Source of the DNA: Thermoplasmata archaeon
GTDB taxonomy: Archaea; Thermoplasmatota; Thermoplasmata; Thermoplasmatales; Thermoplasmataceae
DNA: 13,989 bases
Direction of reading: 5' to 3'
NCBI GenBank assembly: GCA_021811525.1
Contig: JAJZOK010000113.1
Span: 1 to 13,989, forward strand
Within the stretch, counting starts at the first letter, position 1. Each line of letters opens with the position of its first letter. Position numbers and translations under genes: made by a program. Below, one piece after another: positions 6,284 through 13,045 of this stretch. The notes beneath the pieces were generated by a model that was not told the origin of the DNA, did no database searches, and worked only from the letters and a program-made list of their open reading frames with translations.

Positions 6284-6865
6284 ATGGCAAAGCCTTCAGA
6301 TGCCGATACAGGAAAAGAACAATCCCAGAAAGAGCGGGATGAATTGGTGAGCATACTTGGTGCCCGCTTCGAGTCTTATCCAAATCGGCATAAGGGGCTC
6401 GATTGGAAAAAGATACAGGAAAAACTCCTGGCTAATCCTCAGAAGCTCTGGTCGCTCCACCAGATGGAGTCGACTGGCGGTGAACCTGACGTAGTGGGTT
6501 TCGATGAAAAACTTGGGGAGTATATTTTCTTTGACTGCTCTGCAGAAACCCCAAAGGACAGGCGCAGCCTCTGTTATGACGGGGAGGCTCTAGAATCTAG
6601 GAAGGAATTCAAGCCTAAGAACAGTGCAATGGATGCTGCATCATCAATGGGAATAGACCTCATGGATGAAAAACAGTACAAGGAACTGCAGAATATTGGC
6701 AAATTCGACACCAAGACCTCAAGCTGGCTCAAGACTCCTCCAGAAATAAGGGAACTTGGAGGTGCAATATTCGGAGACAGAAGGTACAACCACGTGTTCA
6801 TTTACCACAACGGTGCCGAATCATATTATTCAGGCAGAGGTTTCAGGGGCGTCATCAGAGTATAG
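6284..6865 (+). CDS. DUF4256 family protein
   Basis: A 193-residue soluble protein matching DUF4256 as I know it, along nearly its whole length. Recognisable blocks in order: RFESYPNRHKGLDW, NPQKLWSLHQMESTGGEPDVVG, EYIFFDCSAETPKDRRSLCYD, ALESRKEFKP, then KTSSWLKTPPEIRELGGAIFGDRRY and VFIYHNGAESYYSGRGFRG at the C-terminus. The conserved Cys/Asp/Glu cluster in the DCSAE block and the Arg/Tyr-rich C-terminus may form an active or ligand site, but the function of the family is unknown. The start at 6284 is chosen over the TTG at 6266 because the TATA box is 27 nt before 6284. My recollection is that the family is mainly bacterial, so transfer from bacteria is plausible. The gene is alone between a divergent HAD gene and a convergent GNAT gene. 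Confidence 0.9.
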   Translation: MAKPSDADTGKEQSQKERDELVSILGARFESYPNRHKGLDWKKIQEKLLANPQKLWSLHQMESTGGEPDVVGFDEKLGEYIFFDCSAETPKDRRSLCYDGEALESRKEFKPKNSAMDAASSMGIDLMDEKQYKELQNIGKFDTKTSSWLKTPPEIRELGGAIFGDRRYNHVFIYHNGAESYYSGRGFRGVIRV

Positions 6866-6952
6866 GTCACGACTCAACCAATGCCATTTAATGTGTAACG
6901 CCCACCCCATTGGGATATATCAACTTCCGGAGCTATGGTGCCTTTAAGGGCT

Positions 6953-7495
6953 TTACCCAATTATTCTTCCCATTATTACGAATTCTTCCCCGCTCTCAGA
7001 GAACTTCACATGCTCTGCCATTGGATTCCAGCCCATCTTTGAGTAAAAACAAATGGCTGGTCCATTTCCCATTTGGGTGGACAGCAACGCGCGTTTATTT
7101 TCCAATCCTGTGAACAGTTCACTGTAAAGCATGGTCGCTATGCCTCTCCTCCTGTACTCTTTCTTTACAGCTATTTCCACCAGTTCGAAGTAACCATTGA
7201 GCCACATTTTCCTTTGTGTTTCGTCCAGGACCTGTTCCACGTGGTCGTACCACCACTGGCCATGTTCACCGTAATAACCGTACGCGAAACCAACCAGGTG
7301 TTCCCGGTTCATGTATGCAAGGGCACATTTGTAGCCGTTCCGGGATGAATGCAAGAGGAGTGAATCCCTAATGTGCCGGAGCCTCTCTTTCTGTGAAGAT
7401 TCATTGCTGGAATGGAAGATACTATCGTACGCCCTGGCGATTTCTTTGAGCGTATTCTCATCCAGCAGGTTGCAGGAAGAAACGGTCAGACCCAT
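6953..7495 (-). CDS. GNAT-family N-acetyltransferase
   Basis: A 180-residue acetyltransferase when started at the ATG at 7495. Motif A, the acetyl-CoA pyrophosphate loop, is VEIAVKKEYRRRGIATMLYSELF (about 106-128), with the R-R-x-G-x-A core at 115-120. The motif B region ends in ICFYSKMGWNPM (149-159), the usual C-terminal GNAT strand. The middle part (74-104) is unusually rich in Trp, Tyr and His and probably lines the acceptor site. The frame stays open to 7627, but the extra 44 residues carry no GNAT feature and a TATA-like AAAAATTAAG at about 7523-7536 lies upstream of 7495, so the shorter form is preferred. Acceptor unknown (peptide, amine or antibiotic). It is convergent with DUF4256 and divergent from the SRPBCC gene. 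Confidence 0.83.
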   Translation of the reverse strand: MGLTVSSCNLLDENTLKEIARAYDSIFHSSNESSQKERLRHIRDSLLLHSSRNGYKCALAYMNREHLVGFAYGYYGEHGQWWYDHVEQVLDETQRKMWLNGYFELVEIAVKKEYRRRGIATMLYSELFTGLENKRALLSTQMGNGPAICFYSKMGWNPMAEHVKFSESGEEFVIMGRIIG

Positions 7496-7671
7496 TTGTA
7501 CGATAAGCAAAAGAGCTTCTATCCTTAATTTTTTGGTAAGCATTCCAAACTTGAATCCCCAAGTACGATGCAACCCCATCACTGCTTTGCCCTTTAGCCA
7601 TGCGGGAAATAACCCAATGGATCTCATTACGGAAAATCCGTAGAACTAAAACCCCGAGTAAGAATTAACCA

Positions 7672-7679
7672 ACTTTATG
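7672..7679 (+). promoter_or_regulatory. TATA box for the SRPBCC gene; decides its start
   Basis: ACTTTATG with TTTATG at 7674-7679 is centred about 26 nt before the ATG at 7702. The upstream in-frame ATG at 7681 lies too close to the box to be in the transcript, so translation should begin at 7702. Confidence 0.55.
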
Positions 7680-7701
7680 AATGAGATTTCATTGTTTATT
7701 C

Positions 7702-8127
7702 ATGGCGATTGATTTTGATCTGTCAGAAACCGTAAGTGCCCCTAAGGAGCAGGTTATGGCCCACTTCATCGGAGTCGAGGACATGCCGAAATACCATCCC
7801 AAGATGGCAAGAAAAGTGGAAGTCCTGGAGAAAAGCGACAGTGCAATAAAGTACAGGCTAGAAACCAAGGTAATGCTCAAGAAGATGGAATCTGTGAACA
7901 GCATGTCCATAGACAGGGCAGCAGGGACCCTGGTTACAGAAACGCTCGAGGGGGACGGAAAAGGCAGCAAGATAACAATGGCTTTCACTGAGAAAGAGGG
8001 CAAGACGGATATAAGCATGAAAGCATCCATGGAACTTGGAGTGCTGGGCTCGCTTGGAAAGGGAATGGCTACTTCCATGTGGAAAGAAGCCATGGAACAG
8101 GCGAAAACTGTTCTCGAGAAGAAGTAG
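7702..8127 (+). CDS. SRPBCC-fold (START/Bet v1-like) protein
   Basis: A 141-residue protein with the layout of small SRPBCC proteins. It has an N-terminal strand ending in the ETVSAPKEQVMAHFIGVEDMPKYHP block (helix-grip start, 9-33), a string of beta strands (VEVLEKSDSAIKYRLET through ISMKASMEL), and a long C-terminal helix (GKGMATSMWKEAMEQAKTVLEKK). The fold makes a deep hydrophobic cavity for lipids or other apolar ligands, or serves in polyketide-like cyclisation. No catalytic residues point to one role. The protein is Met- and Lys-rich. The start at 7702 follows the TATA spacing rather than the longest frame. A seven-T tract six bases past the stop codon is a good terminator, so it is a single-gene transcript. 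Confidence 0.75.
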   Translation: MAIDFDLSETVSAPKEQVMAHFIGVEDMPKYHPKMARKVEVLEKSDSAIKYRLETKVMLKKMESVNSMSIDRAAGTLVTETLEGDGKGSKITMAFTEKEGKTDISMKASMELGVLGSLGKGMATSMWKEAMEQAKTVLEKK

Positions 8128-8130
8128 CCT

Positions 8131-8140
8131 TATTTTTTTC
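8131..8140 (+). terminator. T-run terminator of the SRPBCC gene
   Basis: Seven consecutive T's (8133-8139) lie six bases after the TAG stop, in the short convergent gap before the ABC permease end. This is a typical archaeal U-tract terminator. Confidence 0.6.
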
Positions 8141-8164
8141 CCCATATAAAGCTCGAAGCAGAAG

Positions 8165-8902
8165 TCACTTCCAGCTTGTAAGAATTTCTTCCCGTTTGAA
8201 TGTAGCCCTGCTTATGAAGAACATCACCACTGCCATTACCAGTAATGCTGCAGAAATGATCAGGATGTTCGTGTCACTAACAAGCGATACGATTCCAAGT
8301 TCCCCCAGTACATAAAGTATAAAAAAAGGCACTGCGGTGAGGACCCCCAGCTGATAAGCAGTCTGTGTGCTGTTTACTTTTGCTGACACAAAGACGCTAA
8401 AACTTATTGCGTACAGGCAAGCCAGCGGAACGGCAATGAGAACTATTATGCCGAAGTTCTGGTTAGGATAGTAATAGTACCCAAGGGAAGCCGATGAAAA
8501 GGCATCTGCCATTATCATGAATATGGCTGTTCCCAGCCAAATAGCAATTATAACAGGTATGAATACGCCAATATACTTGCCAAGCAGGATCTCCTCATCG
8601 CTGGTTGGTGTAGCAAGAAGTGGTTCTATGCTCTTCTCCAGCTTTTCCCCCACAATACTGTAGGAAGAAATGTAGAGGGGGAGCACAACCGACAAAAGAA
8701 CAAAAAAGTAGGCAAATGCCCCAAGGAGATCCACCACAACTGACGACTGTACCACCTTCTTGATAATGACATACTCAAGGATGGCGGGAAGTCCTACTCC
8801 CAGCAACACCGGGATGACTAGCAGTCCTCCCACGAGAGACTTCCTCCTTATGAGGATCTTCATGTCCTTCCGCGCCAGAGCCCATGATTTCCAAAGCCTC
8901 AT
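8165..8902 (-). CDS. ABC-2 type transporter permease
   Basis: A 245-residue integral membrane protein with six or so hydrophobic segments. It begins with an amphipathic basic stretch (ALARKDMKILIRRKS), the common elbow-helix start of ABC-2 permeases. A conserved-looking cytoplasmic piece SIVGEKLEKSIEPLLATPTSDEEILLGK (about 82-109) contains the E-K-L/P-L-L-A-T-P signature of this family and contacts the ATPase. Its ATG overlaps the ATPase stop by 4 nt (ATGA), and GAGGG lies 7 nt before it, so the two genes are translationally coupled in one operon. Together they would form an exporter of drugs, lipids, peptides or surface polymers; the substrate is unknown. It is a half-size permease, so a homodimer is expected. 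Confidence 0.9.
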   Translation of the reverse strand: MRLWKSWALARKDMKILIRRKSLVGGLLVIPVLLGVGLPAILEYVIIKKVVQSSVVVDLLGAFAYFFVLLSVVLPLYISSYSIVGEKLEKSIEPLLATPTSDEEILLGKYIGVFIPVIIAIWLGTAIFMIMADAFSSASLGYYYYPNQNFGIIVLIAVPLACLYAISFSVFVSAKVNSTQTAYQLGVLTAVPFFILYVLGELGIVSLVSDTNILIISAALLVMAVVMFFISRATFKREEILTSWK

Positions 8903-9828
8903 TTTTGGTCCCTCTTCATTATGCTAAGATAAACGTCCTCAAGGGAAACACCCTCTTCTTTCACAGATTTTATCTGACCTCCAGCACCTGAAATGGCACC
9001 CACCACGTCAGGGGTATCCATGTCCGGGTCTTCCATCTCAATATGTAGAGTATTGCCCTCCACAGTGACCATCTTGGGATTCCTGGATTTAACAGCGTTG
9101 AGTATGCTGTCGTTCATGGATGCGAGTACGATGACAGTAACCTTTCTAGCAAATGCGTTTTCAAGGTTCTTTGTTGTGTCAACAGCAATGAGTTTTGTCT
9201 TCAGTATACCGATCCTGTCGCAGATCCTCTGAGCTTCGTCGAGATTATGCGTATTTAGGAATATGGTTCTTCCTTCACCCTTGAGCTTCAGGATCACATC
9301 CCTGATAATCTTAGATGCCTCAGGATCAAGATTAACCGTGGGTTCATCAAGGAAAAGGATCTGAGGATCATGGATAAGTGCCCTTGCCACTGCGACTTTC
9401 TGCTTCATACCCTTTGAGAATGAAACGACTCTCCTATCCTTCTGATCCCAGAGGTCAAGCATCTCCAAGTATTCCTTTATGTTGTTTCTGACAAGGTCTC
9501 TGGGAGCTTCATACATCTGCCCATAGAACTCTAGGTTCTCATATGCTGTCAGTGTTTCATAAAGGCCAACATTGTCATGCACAATGCCAATCATCTTCCT
9601 GATTTTCACGGCATCGTTCCTGTGTGAAATATCGAGGTCGCCGAACTTTGCCGTTCCACTCGTTTTGGAAATAAGGCAACAAAGCATCCTCACAGTGGTG
9701 GTTTTTCCCGCGCCGTTTGGTCCAAGCAGCCCAAAGACCTCACCCTCACCTACGGAGAATGTCAGCGAATCAACAGCAGTTATATCCTCAAACTTTTTTG
9801 TGAGGCCGTTAACTTCGATCATGGGCAT
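8899..9828 (-). CDS. ABC transporter ATP-binding protein (ABC-2/DrrA-NatA type)
   Basis: A 309-residue nucleotide-binding subunit. Walker A is GPNGAGKT at 36-43, the signature is SFSKGMKQ at 136-143 (an LSGGQ variant usual in this subfamily), Walker B is ILFLDEP at 157-163, and the H-loop is His194 in NTHNLDEA. The Q-loop is unusual: IVHDNVGLYETLT (82-94) has no Gln, and Asp85 sits where Gln is expected. A C-terminal domain of about 95 residues (215-309), ending SLEDVYLSIMKR, is typical of DrrA-like ATPases. The ATG at 9828 is supported by GAGGT 7 nt before it; Met3 is the alternative. It is the first gene of a two-gene operon with the permease and divergent from the Fsr-like MFS gene. Confidence 0.95.
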   Translation of the reverse strand: MPMIEVNGLTKKFEDITAVDSLTFSVGEGEVFGLLGPNGAGKTTTVRMLCCLISKTSGTAKFGDLDISHRNDAVKIRKMIGIVHDNVGLYETLTAYENLEFYGQMYEAPRDLVRNNIKEYLEMLDLWDQKDRRVVSFSKGMKQKVAVARALIHDPQILFLDEPTVNLDPEASKIIRDVILKLKGEGRTIFLNTHNLDEAQRICDRIGILKTKLIAVDTTKNLENAFARKVTVIVLASMNDSILNAVKSRNPKMVTVEGNTLHIEMEDPDMDTPDVVGAISGAGGQIKSVKEEGVSLEDVYLSIMKRDQK

Positions 9829-9835
9829 ACAGGGT

Positions 9836-9840
9836 ACCTC
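9836..9840 (-). promoter_or_regulatory. Shine-Dalgarno site of the ABC ATPase gene
   Basis: GAGGT on the minus strand, 7 nt before the ATG at 9828. It fixes that ATG over the second Met at 9822 and shows this transcript has a real leader, unlike most first genes in the window. Confidence 0.6.
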
Positions 9841-9862
9841 TTGTTGTCAGAACTCACATCTT

Positions 9863-9880
9863 GTTTATGAATTTAAAATA
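9863..9880. promoter_or_regulatory. Divergent promoter between the ABC operon and the MFS gene
   Basis: GTTTATGAATTTAAAATA is AT-rich and offers boxes both ways. On the minus strand TTCATAAAC lies about 38 nt before the ATPase ATG, leaving a leader that holds the GAGGT. On the plus strand TTTAAAATA (9872-9880) is centred 25 nt before the ATG at 9901, a leaderless spacing. Confidence 0.5.
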
Positions 9881-9900
9881 CCTTATTCGTAAAAAATCCC

Positions 9901-9942
9901 ATGAGGCAATCTGGAAAATCTGATGCGAAGGTCAATTGGTAA
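9901..9942 (+). other. Short ORF in frame with, and ending just before, the MFS gene
   Basis: ATG at 9901 opens 13 codons (MRQSGKSDAKVNW) that end at a TAA at 9940. The frame is the same as the MFS gene, which resumes at TTG 9952. The ATG sits 25 nt from a good TATA box, as in other leaderless genes here. Either it is an upstream leader ORF with re-initiation at the TTG, or the TAA is a nonsense change (or a sequence error) in the original N-terminus. Confidence 0.45.
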
Positions 9943-9951
9943 AAGAATAGT

Positions 9952-11250
9952 TTGTCCGCAGCAGGCAATCCTTTTTGCCTTGCTGGGCATAGCACAACAA
10001 CGGCTGATCTTAGCATAACCAATGGAAAGCTTTTCAACAGGGTCCTTTCGATCATCTCCCTGAACCATTTCATCAACGACGGGTCAACTTTCCTCATCTC
10101 TTCGCTCTTCCCTGCAATGCAGATCGCATTGGGGTTTTCCACCTATAATATTGGAATCCTCGTGGCCCTCGGCTATGTGATAAATGTGGTCTTCCAGCCA
10201 ATTACGGGAAGGGCAGCGCAAAAATTCGAGCCAGGGATTCTCCTGCCCATAGGAATTTCCACAATGGCTGCTTCAATGATCCTCTTCGCAATTTCCACCA
10301 CATTTGCAATGATGGTTGTTTCCATAGTCATAATGAGGCTCGGATCAAGCTTTTTCCACCCAATCGGCGCCAATGCAATATCCGTCAATTATTCCGGAAG
10401 CAGGCTGGATACAGCAATGGGCATTGAAAGTGCATTCGGGAATCTTGGCATTGTGTTTTCATTTGCCCTGTCCGCGCCGCTCTACCTGATGTTCGGATGG
10501 TCCGGGCCATACTATATTTATGCCATCCTGCAGGTTGCCACTGTTGCAATTACCATACCGGCAATTGGCAGGCGTCTCAGGATAGATGGAAACAGTATGC
10601 ATGAAAAAGCTGGCAATGAACTGCAGGATACTGGAGACATCGTTGAACCTCATGGCGCAAATACAAGGAGAAAATACCTGCTTTACATTCCTCTCTTCTT
10701 TGTTGTTACCGCATTCATTTCAGGTGGTAGCAACTCCATATTCGGGAATTTCGGGAACCTGCTACTCTACCATAACGGATTTCCAATTTCGATCTCCAAT
10801 GACCTCATTGCAATATGGGTTGCATTTGCCTTTCTGGGCGCAGTAGCCACTGGCAGGCTTACAGGCCTGCTCTCAAGGATGGGGGTCCTTGCTGTTTCTT
10901 ACCTGCTGTCAGGAGCCAGTGCGCTTGGCTTCGCAGTATTCTCTGGAAATATGTTATTGTCCGCGGCCATGCTGTCGATCAATGGTTTCTTCCTGGCAAT
11001 AACGTACCCGGCAACATACTCAGAGCTTTCAGATGTTGCATCCCTGGAGGGAACCGCGGGCCCGTCTTTCGGAATGCTTTTTTCCAGCCAGATAATCGGC
11101 GCCTCAATATTCGGCTATCTCAGCGGTTATTTCTCAAGGTTTTTTGGGCTCGCCTCCATTTTTGAACTCGCTTCCGTACTTCTTTTCGTGTCTGTAGGGA
11201 TTGTATTCATCTGGAATCTGAGGTTCCGGCCGCGGCTCCTAACCCAGTGA
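9952..11250 (+). CDS. MFS transporter, fosmidomycin-resistance (Fsr)-like
   Basis: A 432-residue, 12-helix carrier when started at the TTG at 9952, the only usual start codon in this frame between the upstream TAA and Met56. Helix 1 carries LNHFINDGSTFLISSLFP (37-54), and helix 4 carries LGSSFFHPIGANAIS (130-144). The HxxxDG and F-H-P-x-G-A elements are the marks of Fsr-type efflux MFS proteins, which export fosmidomycin and other small drugs. QPITGRAAQKFEPG (82-95) stands in for motif A. A charged central loop lies around 206-232. The residues before helix 1 are hydrophilic and of no known role. An in-frame ATG at 9901 with a well-placed TATA box is cut off by a TAA, so the true start needs care. 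Export function is by family; substrate unknown. Confidence 0.85.
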   Translation: MSAAGNPFCLAGHSTTTADLSITNGKLFNRVLSIISLNHFINDGSTFLISSLFPAMQIALGFSTYNIGILVALGYVINVVFQPITGRAAQKFEPGILLPIGISTMAASMILFAISTTFAMMVVSIVIMRLGSSFFHPIGANAISVNYSGSRLDTAMGIESAFGNLGIVFSFALSAPLYLMFGWSGPYYIYAILQVATVAITIPAIGRRLRIDGNSMHEKAGNELQDTGDIVEPHGANTRRKYLLYIPLFFVVTAFISGGSNSIFGNFGNLLLYHNGFPISISNDLIAIWVAFAFLGAVATGRLTGLLSRMGVLAVSYLLSGASALGFAVFSGNMLLSAAMLSINGFFLAITYPATYSELSDVASLEGTAGPSFGMLFSSQIIGASIFGYLSGYFSRFFGLASIFELASVLLFVSVGIVFIWNLRFRPRLLTQ

Positions 11251-11344
11251 TCATGGAAAGCAATGCAGCCACGCAGTCAAGAATAAATTAACTGAATTCA
11301 GCCAGTATCAGTTCCAAATACTCTATCCCCATAACAATTCCAAT

Positions 11345-11971
11345 ATGGAGTCCAATACAGTTGTTAACAGGCACAAGGAGAGAGGCAAGTACGACACCGG
11401 CACTATCTATGGGATACTGGACGGGTCACTGATCTGCCATGTTGCTTTCTCCATAGATGGCTTACCGTACAACATGCCCATGATTCCTGTCAGGATCGAT
11501 AATATGCTATATCTGCACACTTCAGTCAAGAGCCGTTTTTATGAGGCGCTCTCCAATGGATCTGATGTATGCATTGCTGCAACGCTTCTTGACGGGATAG
11601 TCCTTGCAAAAAGTGCATACAATTCCTCCATGAACTACAGGTCAACCATGGTGTTTGGAAAACTGGCTCCAGTAACAGATCCCGAAGAGAAGCTTAAGGC
11701 AGCACACCAACTGACTGAGAAGATTGCCGGAGGAAGATGGGCAGATTGCAGGCAACCATCTGAGAGCGAGCTCAGGGCAACTGGATTCCTGAAAATTCCC
11801 ATAACTACATTTTCCTCCAAGGTAAGGGAGGGGCCTCCAATAGACAACCCGGAGGACCTGTCCCTAGGGCACTGGTCCGGCGTGATTCCTTTATGGATTG
11901 CCAGGGGTGAACCGTTGACATCCCCAAATGATGAGGGAAGAATCACACTTCCTGAGTATCTGAAGAATTAA
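11345..11971 (+). CDS. PPOX-class flavin-binding protein (pyridoxamine 5'-phosphate oxidase-like split barrel)
   Basis: A 208-residue protein of the Pyridox_ox_2/NimA-like type. Family features in order: the N-terminal VNRHKERGKYD block (7-17), the barrel strands ILDGSLICHVAFSIDGLPYNMPMIPVR (24-50) with the P-Y-x-x-P-x-x-P run, LYLHTSVKSRFYEAL (55-69) with the His/Ser/Lys expected to touch FMN phosphate, and MNYRSTMVFGKL (96-107). A C-terminal PPIDNPEDLSLGHWSGVIPL (164-183) is also common in this group. Such proteins bind FMN, F420 or heme; some reduce nitro-drugs (Nim). It follows the Fsr-like MFS gene on the same strand with a 94-bp gap and no clear TATA box at the leaderless distance, so co-transcription is possible. 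Cofactor and substrate unknown. Confidence 0.88.
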   Translation: MESNTVVNRHKERGKYDTGTIYGILDGSLICHVAFSIDGLPYNMPMIPVRIDNMLYLHTSVKSRFYEALSNGSDVCIAATLLDGIVLAKSAYNSSMNYRSTMVFGKLAPVTDPEEKLKAAHQLTEKIAGGRWADCRQPSESELRATGFLKIPITTFSSKVREGPPIDNPEDLSLGHWSGVIPLWIARGEPLTSPNDEGRITLPEYLKN

Positions 11972-12034
11972 TGCGTGTTAGTTAAAAGGAGACTTGAAGC
12001 AGTAAATGGCCATAGGCAGCACTAAAGTCCTGGA

Positions 12035-12724
12035 TCACTGGTTAGAGTGTATGTACAGGGTCAGGTATGGCTCCACTGCCTGAATCAGCTTGTTCCTTGC
12101 CTTGTTGAGATGCTCCTGCATTGTGGACTTGGACAGGCCATGAATCCTGGCAAGTTCTTCCACCATTGTTCTTCTGGGCGATGAAAACATGCCCATGCTC
12201 ACAGCCTCCCTGAGGTACAGGGCCTGTTTTCCAGAGAGTTCCCCGAACAGGTCCTTAAGTGAGATGCTGTAGACATCCCTGAGCGAATCAGGCTCGATCT
12301 TCTTCTTTCTCTCAATTGTAGCCTTCCCTGACCTGGAAACTTCCTGGAAGAATGCATCGAGATCCTCTCCAGAGAAGGAAATCAGTCTCAGCTTCTCCTC
12401 ACCGTTGGCGTAGACCGCAGGCGCTTCCCAGAGTAGGTTCATGGATTCAGCCAGCCTTATGCTGGAATTTACGGTGTTGCACCTGCAAGAGATTCCTGCC
12501 GACACATGGTTCTCCATTCTGTCTGAGGTCACAAACTGGCTATTAATGCTCTCCGTTATCTCTTTCAGGCGTTCTGTGGCCATTTTTACAATGCTGCTCT
12601 CCCCATACACTTCCACATAATCCACAACTGAGCTGCACCACCTGAACATGGTGATCTGGGGGAATTCGGCAGAGAGCTGGCAGAACGGGCTTGAATTTAC
12701 CAATATGAGTTCCACTTCTTCCAT
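12035..12724 (-). CDS. HTH-10 (bacterio-opsin activator-type) transcriptional regulator
   Basis: A 229-residue DNA-binding protein. The C-terminal domain (about 163-217) is a clear HTH bat-type: LSGKQALYLREAVSMGMFSSPRRTMVEELARIHGLSKSTMQEHL and following residues, with the PRRT turn and SKSTxxEHL recognition helix. The N-terminal 160 residues look like a ligand- or metal-sensing domain rather than PAS/GAF by eye. It holds Cys15, Cys30 and a Cys80-x-Cys82 pair, which could bind metal or sense redox state. The ATG at 12724 is supported by a TATA box 27 nt upstream. A perfect 18-bp palindrome lies between that box and the ATG, so autorepression is likely. It is divergent from the small-protein/methyltransferase pair and convergent with the PPOX gene. 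Confidence 0.92.
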   Translation of the reverse strand: MEEVELILVNSSPFCQLSAEFPQITMFRWCSSVVDYVEVYGESSIVKMATERLKEITESINSQFVTSDRMENHVSAGISCRCNTVNSSIRLAESMNLLWEAPAVYANGEEKLRLISFSGEDLDAFFQEVSRSGKATIERKKKIEPDSLRDVYSISLKDLFGELSGKQALYLREAVSMGMFSSPRRTMVEELARIHGLSKSTMQEHLNKARNKLIQAVEPYLTLYIHSNQ

Positions 12725-12726
12725 AG

Positions 12727-12744
12727 TACCGTTCTAGAACGGTA
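12727..12744. promoter_or_regulatory. Perfect 18-bp palindrome, candidate operator of the HTH-10 regulator
   Basis: TACCGTTCTAGAACGGTA is its own reverse complement. It ends two bases before the regulator's ATG codon and abuts the TATA box, so a bound dimer would block polymerase on the minus strand. On the plus strand it lies directly upstream of the shared TATA box, at the TFB-recognition position for the divergent gene. Confidence 0.7.
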
Positions 12745-12745
12745 T

Positions 12746-12755
12746 CAAATATATC
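12746..12755. promoter_or_regulatory. Shared TATA box of the divergent regulator and small-protein genes
   Basis: CAAATATATC reads as GATATATTTG on the minus strand, centred 27 nt before the regulator ATG (12724). Read forward, AAATATATC is centred about 33 nt before the ATG at 12785, giving a leader of about 8 nt. One AT-rich box probably serves both directions. Confidence 0.5.
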
Positions 12756-12784
12756 ATCCTTCCCTAAATCATATATTGATAGAA

Positions 12785-13045
12785 ATGGCAGAACTCATAG
12801 TGGAACATGAATGGAAGAGCAGGAATGCAGAAAGTGTCATGAAAGTTGTAGGGGATATCATAGGAATGCAGAAGGGCGGTTCGCTCCCGAATGGCTTCAA
12901 CCTCAAGTCTGTGGTGGTGCTCAATGGCGAGAACAGGGCCATATGCAACTGGGATGCACCGGATGCAAATTCCCTGAAGGAACTCATTGGAAAAGTCAAT
13001 CCTCCAACAAAGCACAGGGTATTTGAGGCCAGCAGGGCTCTGTAA
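12785..13045 (+). CDS. Small alpha/beta-type protein of unknown function (ferredoxin-like barrel suspected)
   Basis: An 86-residue soluble protein. The pattern strand (LIVEHEWK, 3-10), helix (AESVMKVVGDI, 15-25), strand (LKSVVVLNGEN, 40-50), strand (RAICNWDAP, 51-59), helix (DANSLKELIGKV, 60-71) and last strand (HRVFEA, 77-82) is that of dimeric alpha/beta-barrel proteins such as DUF3303 or DUF4242, though I cannot assign a family. Single Cys54 and the His7/Trp9/Trp56 set could form a ligand site. ATG 12785 is chosen; an in-frame TTG at 12776 would add three residues but lies at the predicted transcript start. The gene is divergent from the HTH-10 regulator, and the methyltransferase follows 28 nt later, so the three probably form one regulated module. 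Confidence 0.75.
   Translation: MAELIVEHEWKSRNAESVMKVVGDIIGMQKGGSLPNGFNLKSVVVLNGENRAICNWDAPDANSLKELIGKVNPPTKHRVFEASRAL

Noticed and set aside
7496..7627. N-terminal extension of the GNAT gene to 7627
   Set aside because: The added residues are basic/hydrophobic with no GNAT feature and lie over the probable promoter.
7689..8093. Minus-strand frame opposite the SRPBCC gene
   Set aside because: Antisense shadow; the plus strand has a TATA box, a start codon at the proper distance and a terminator.
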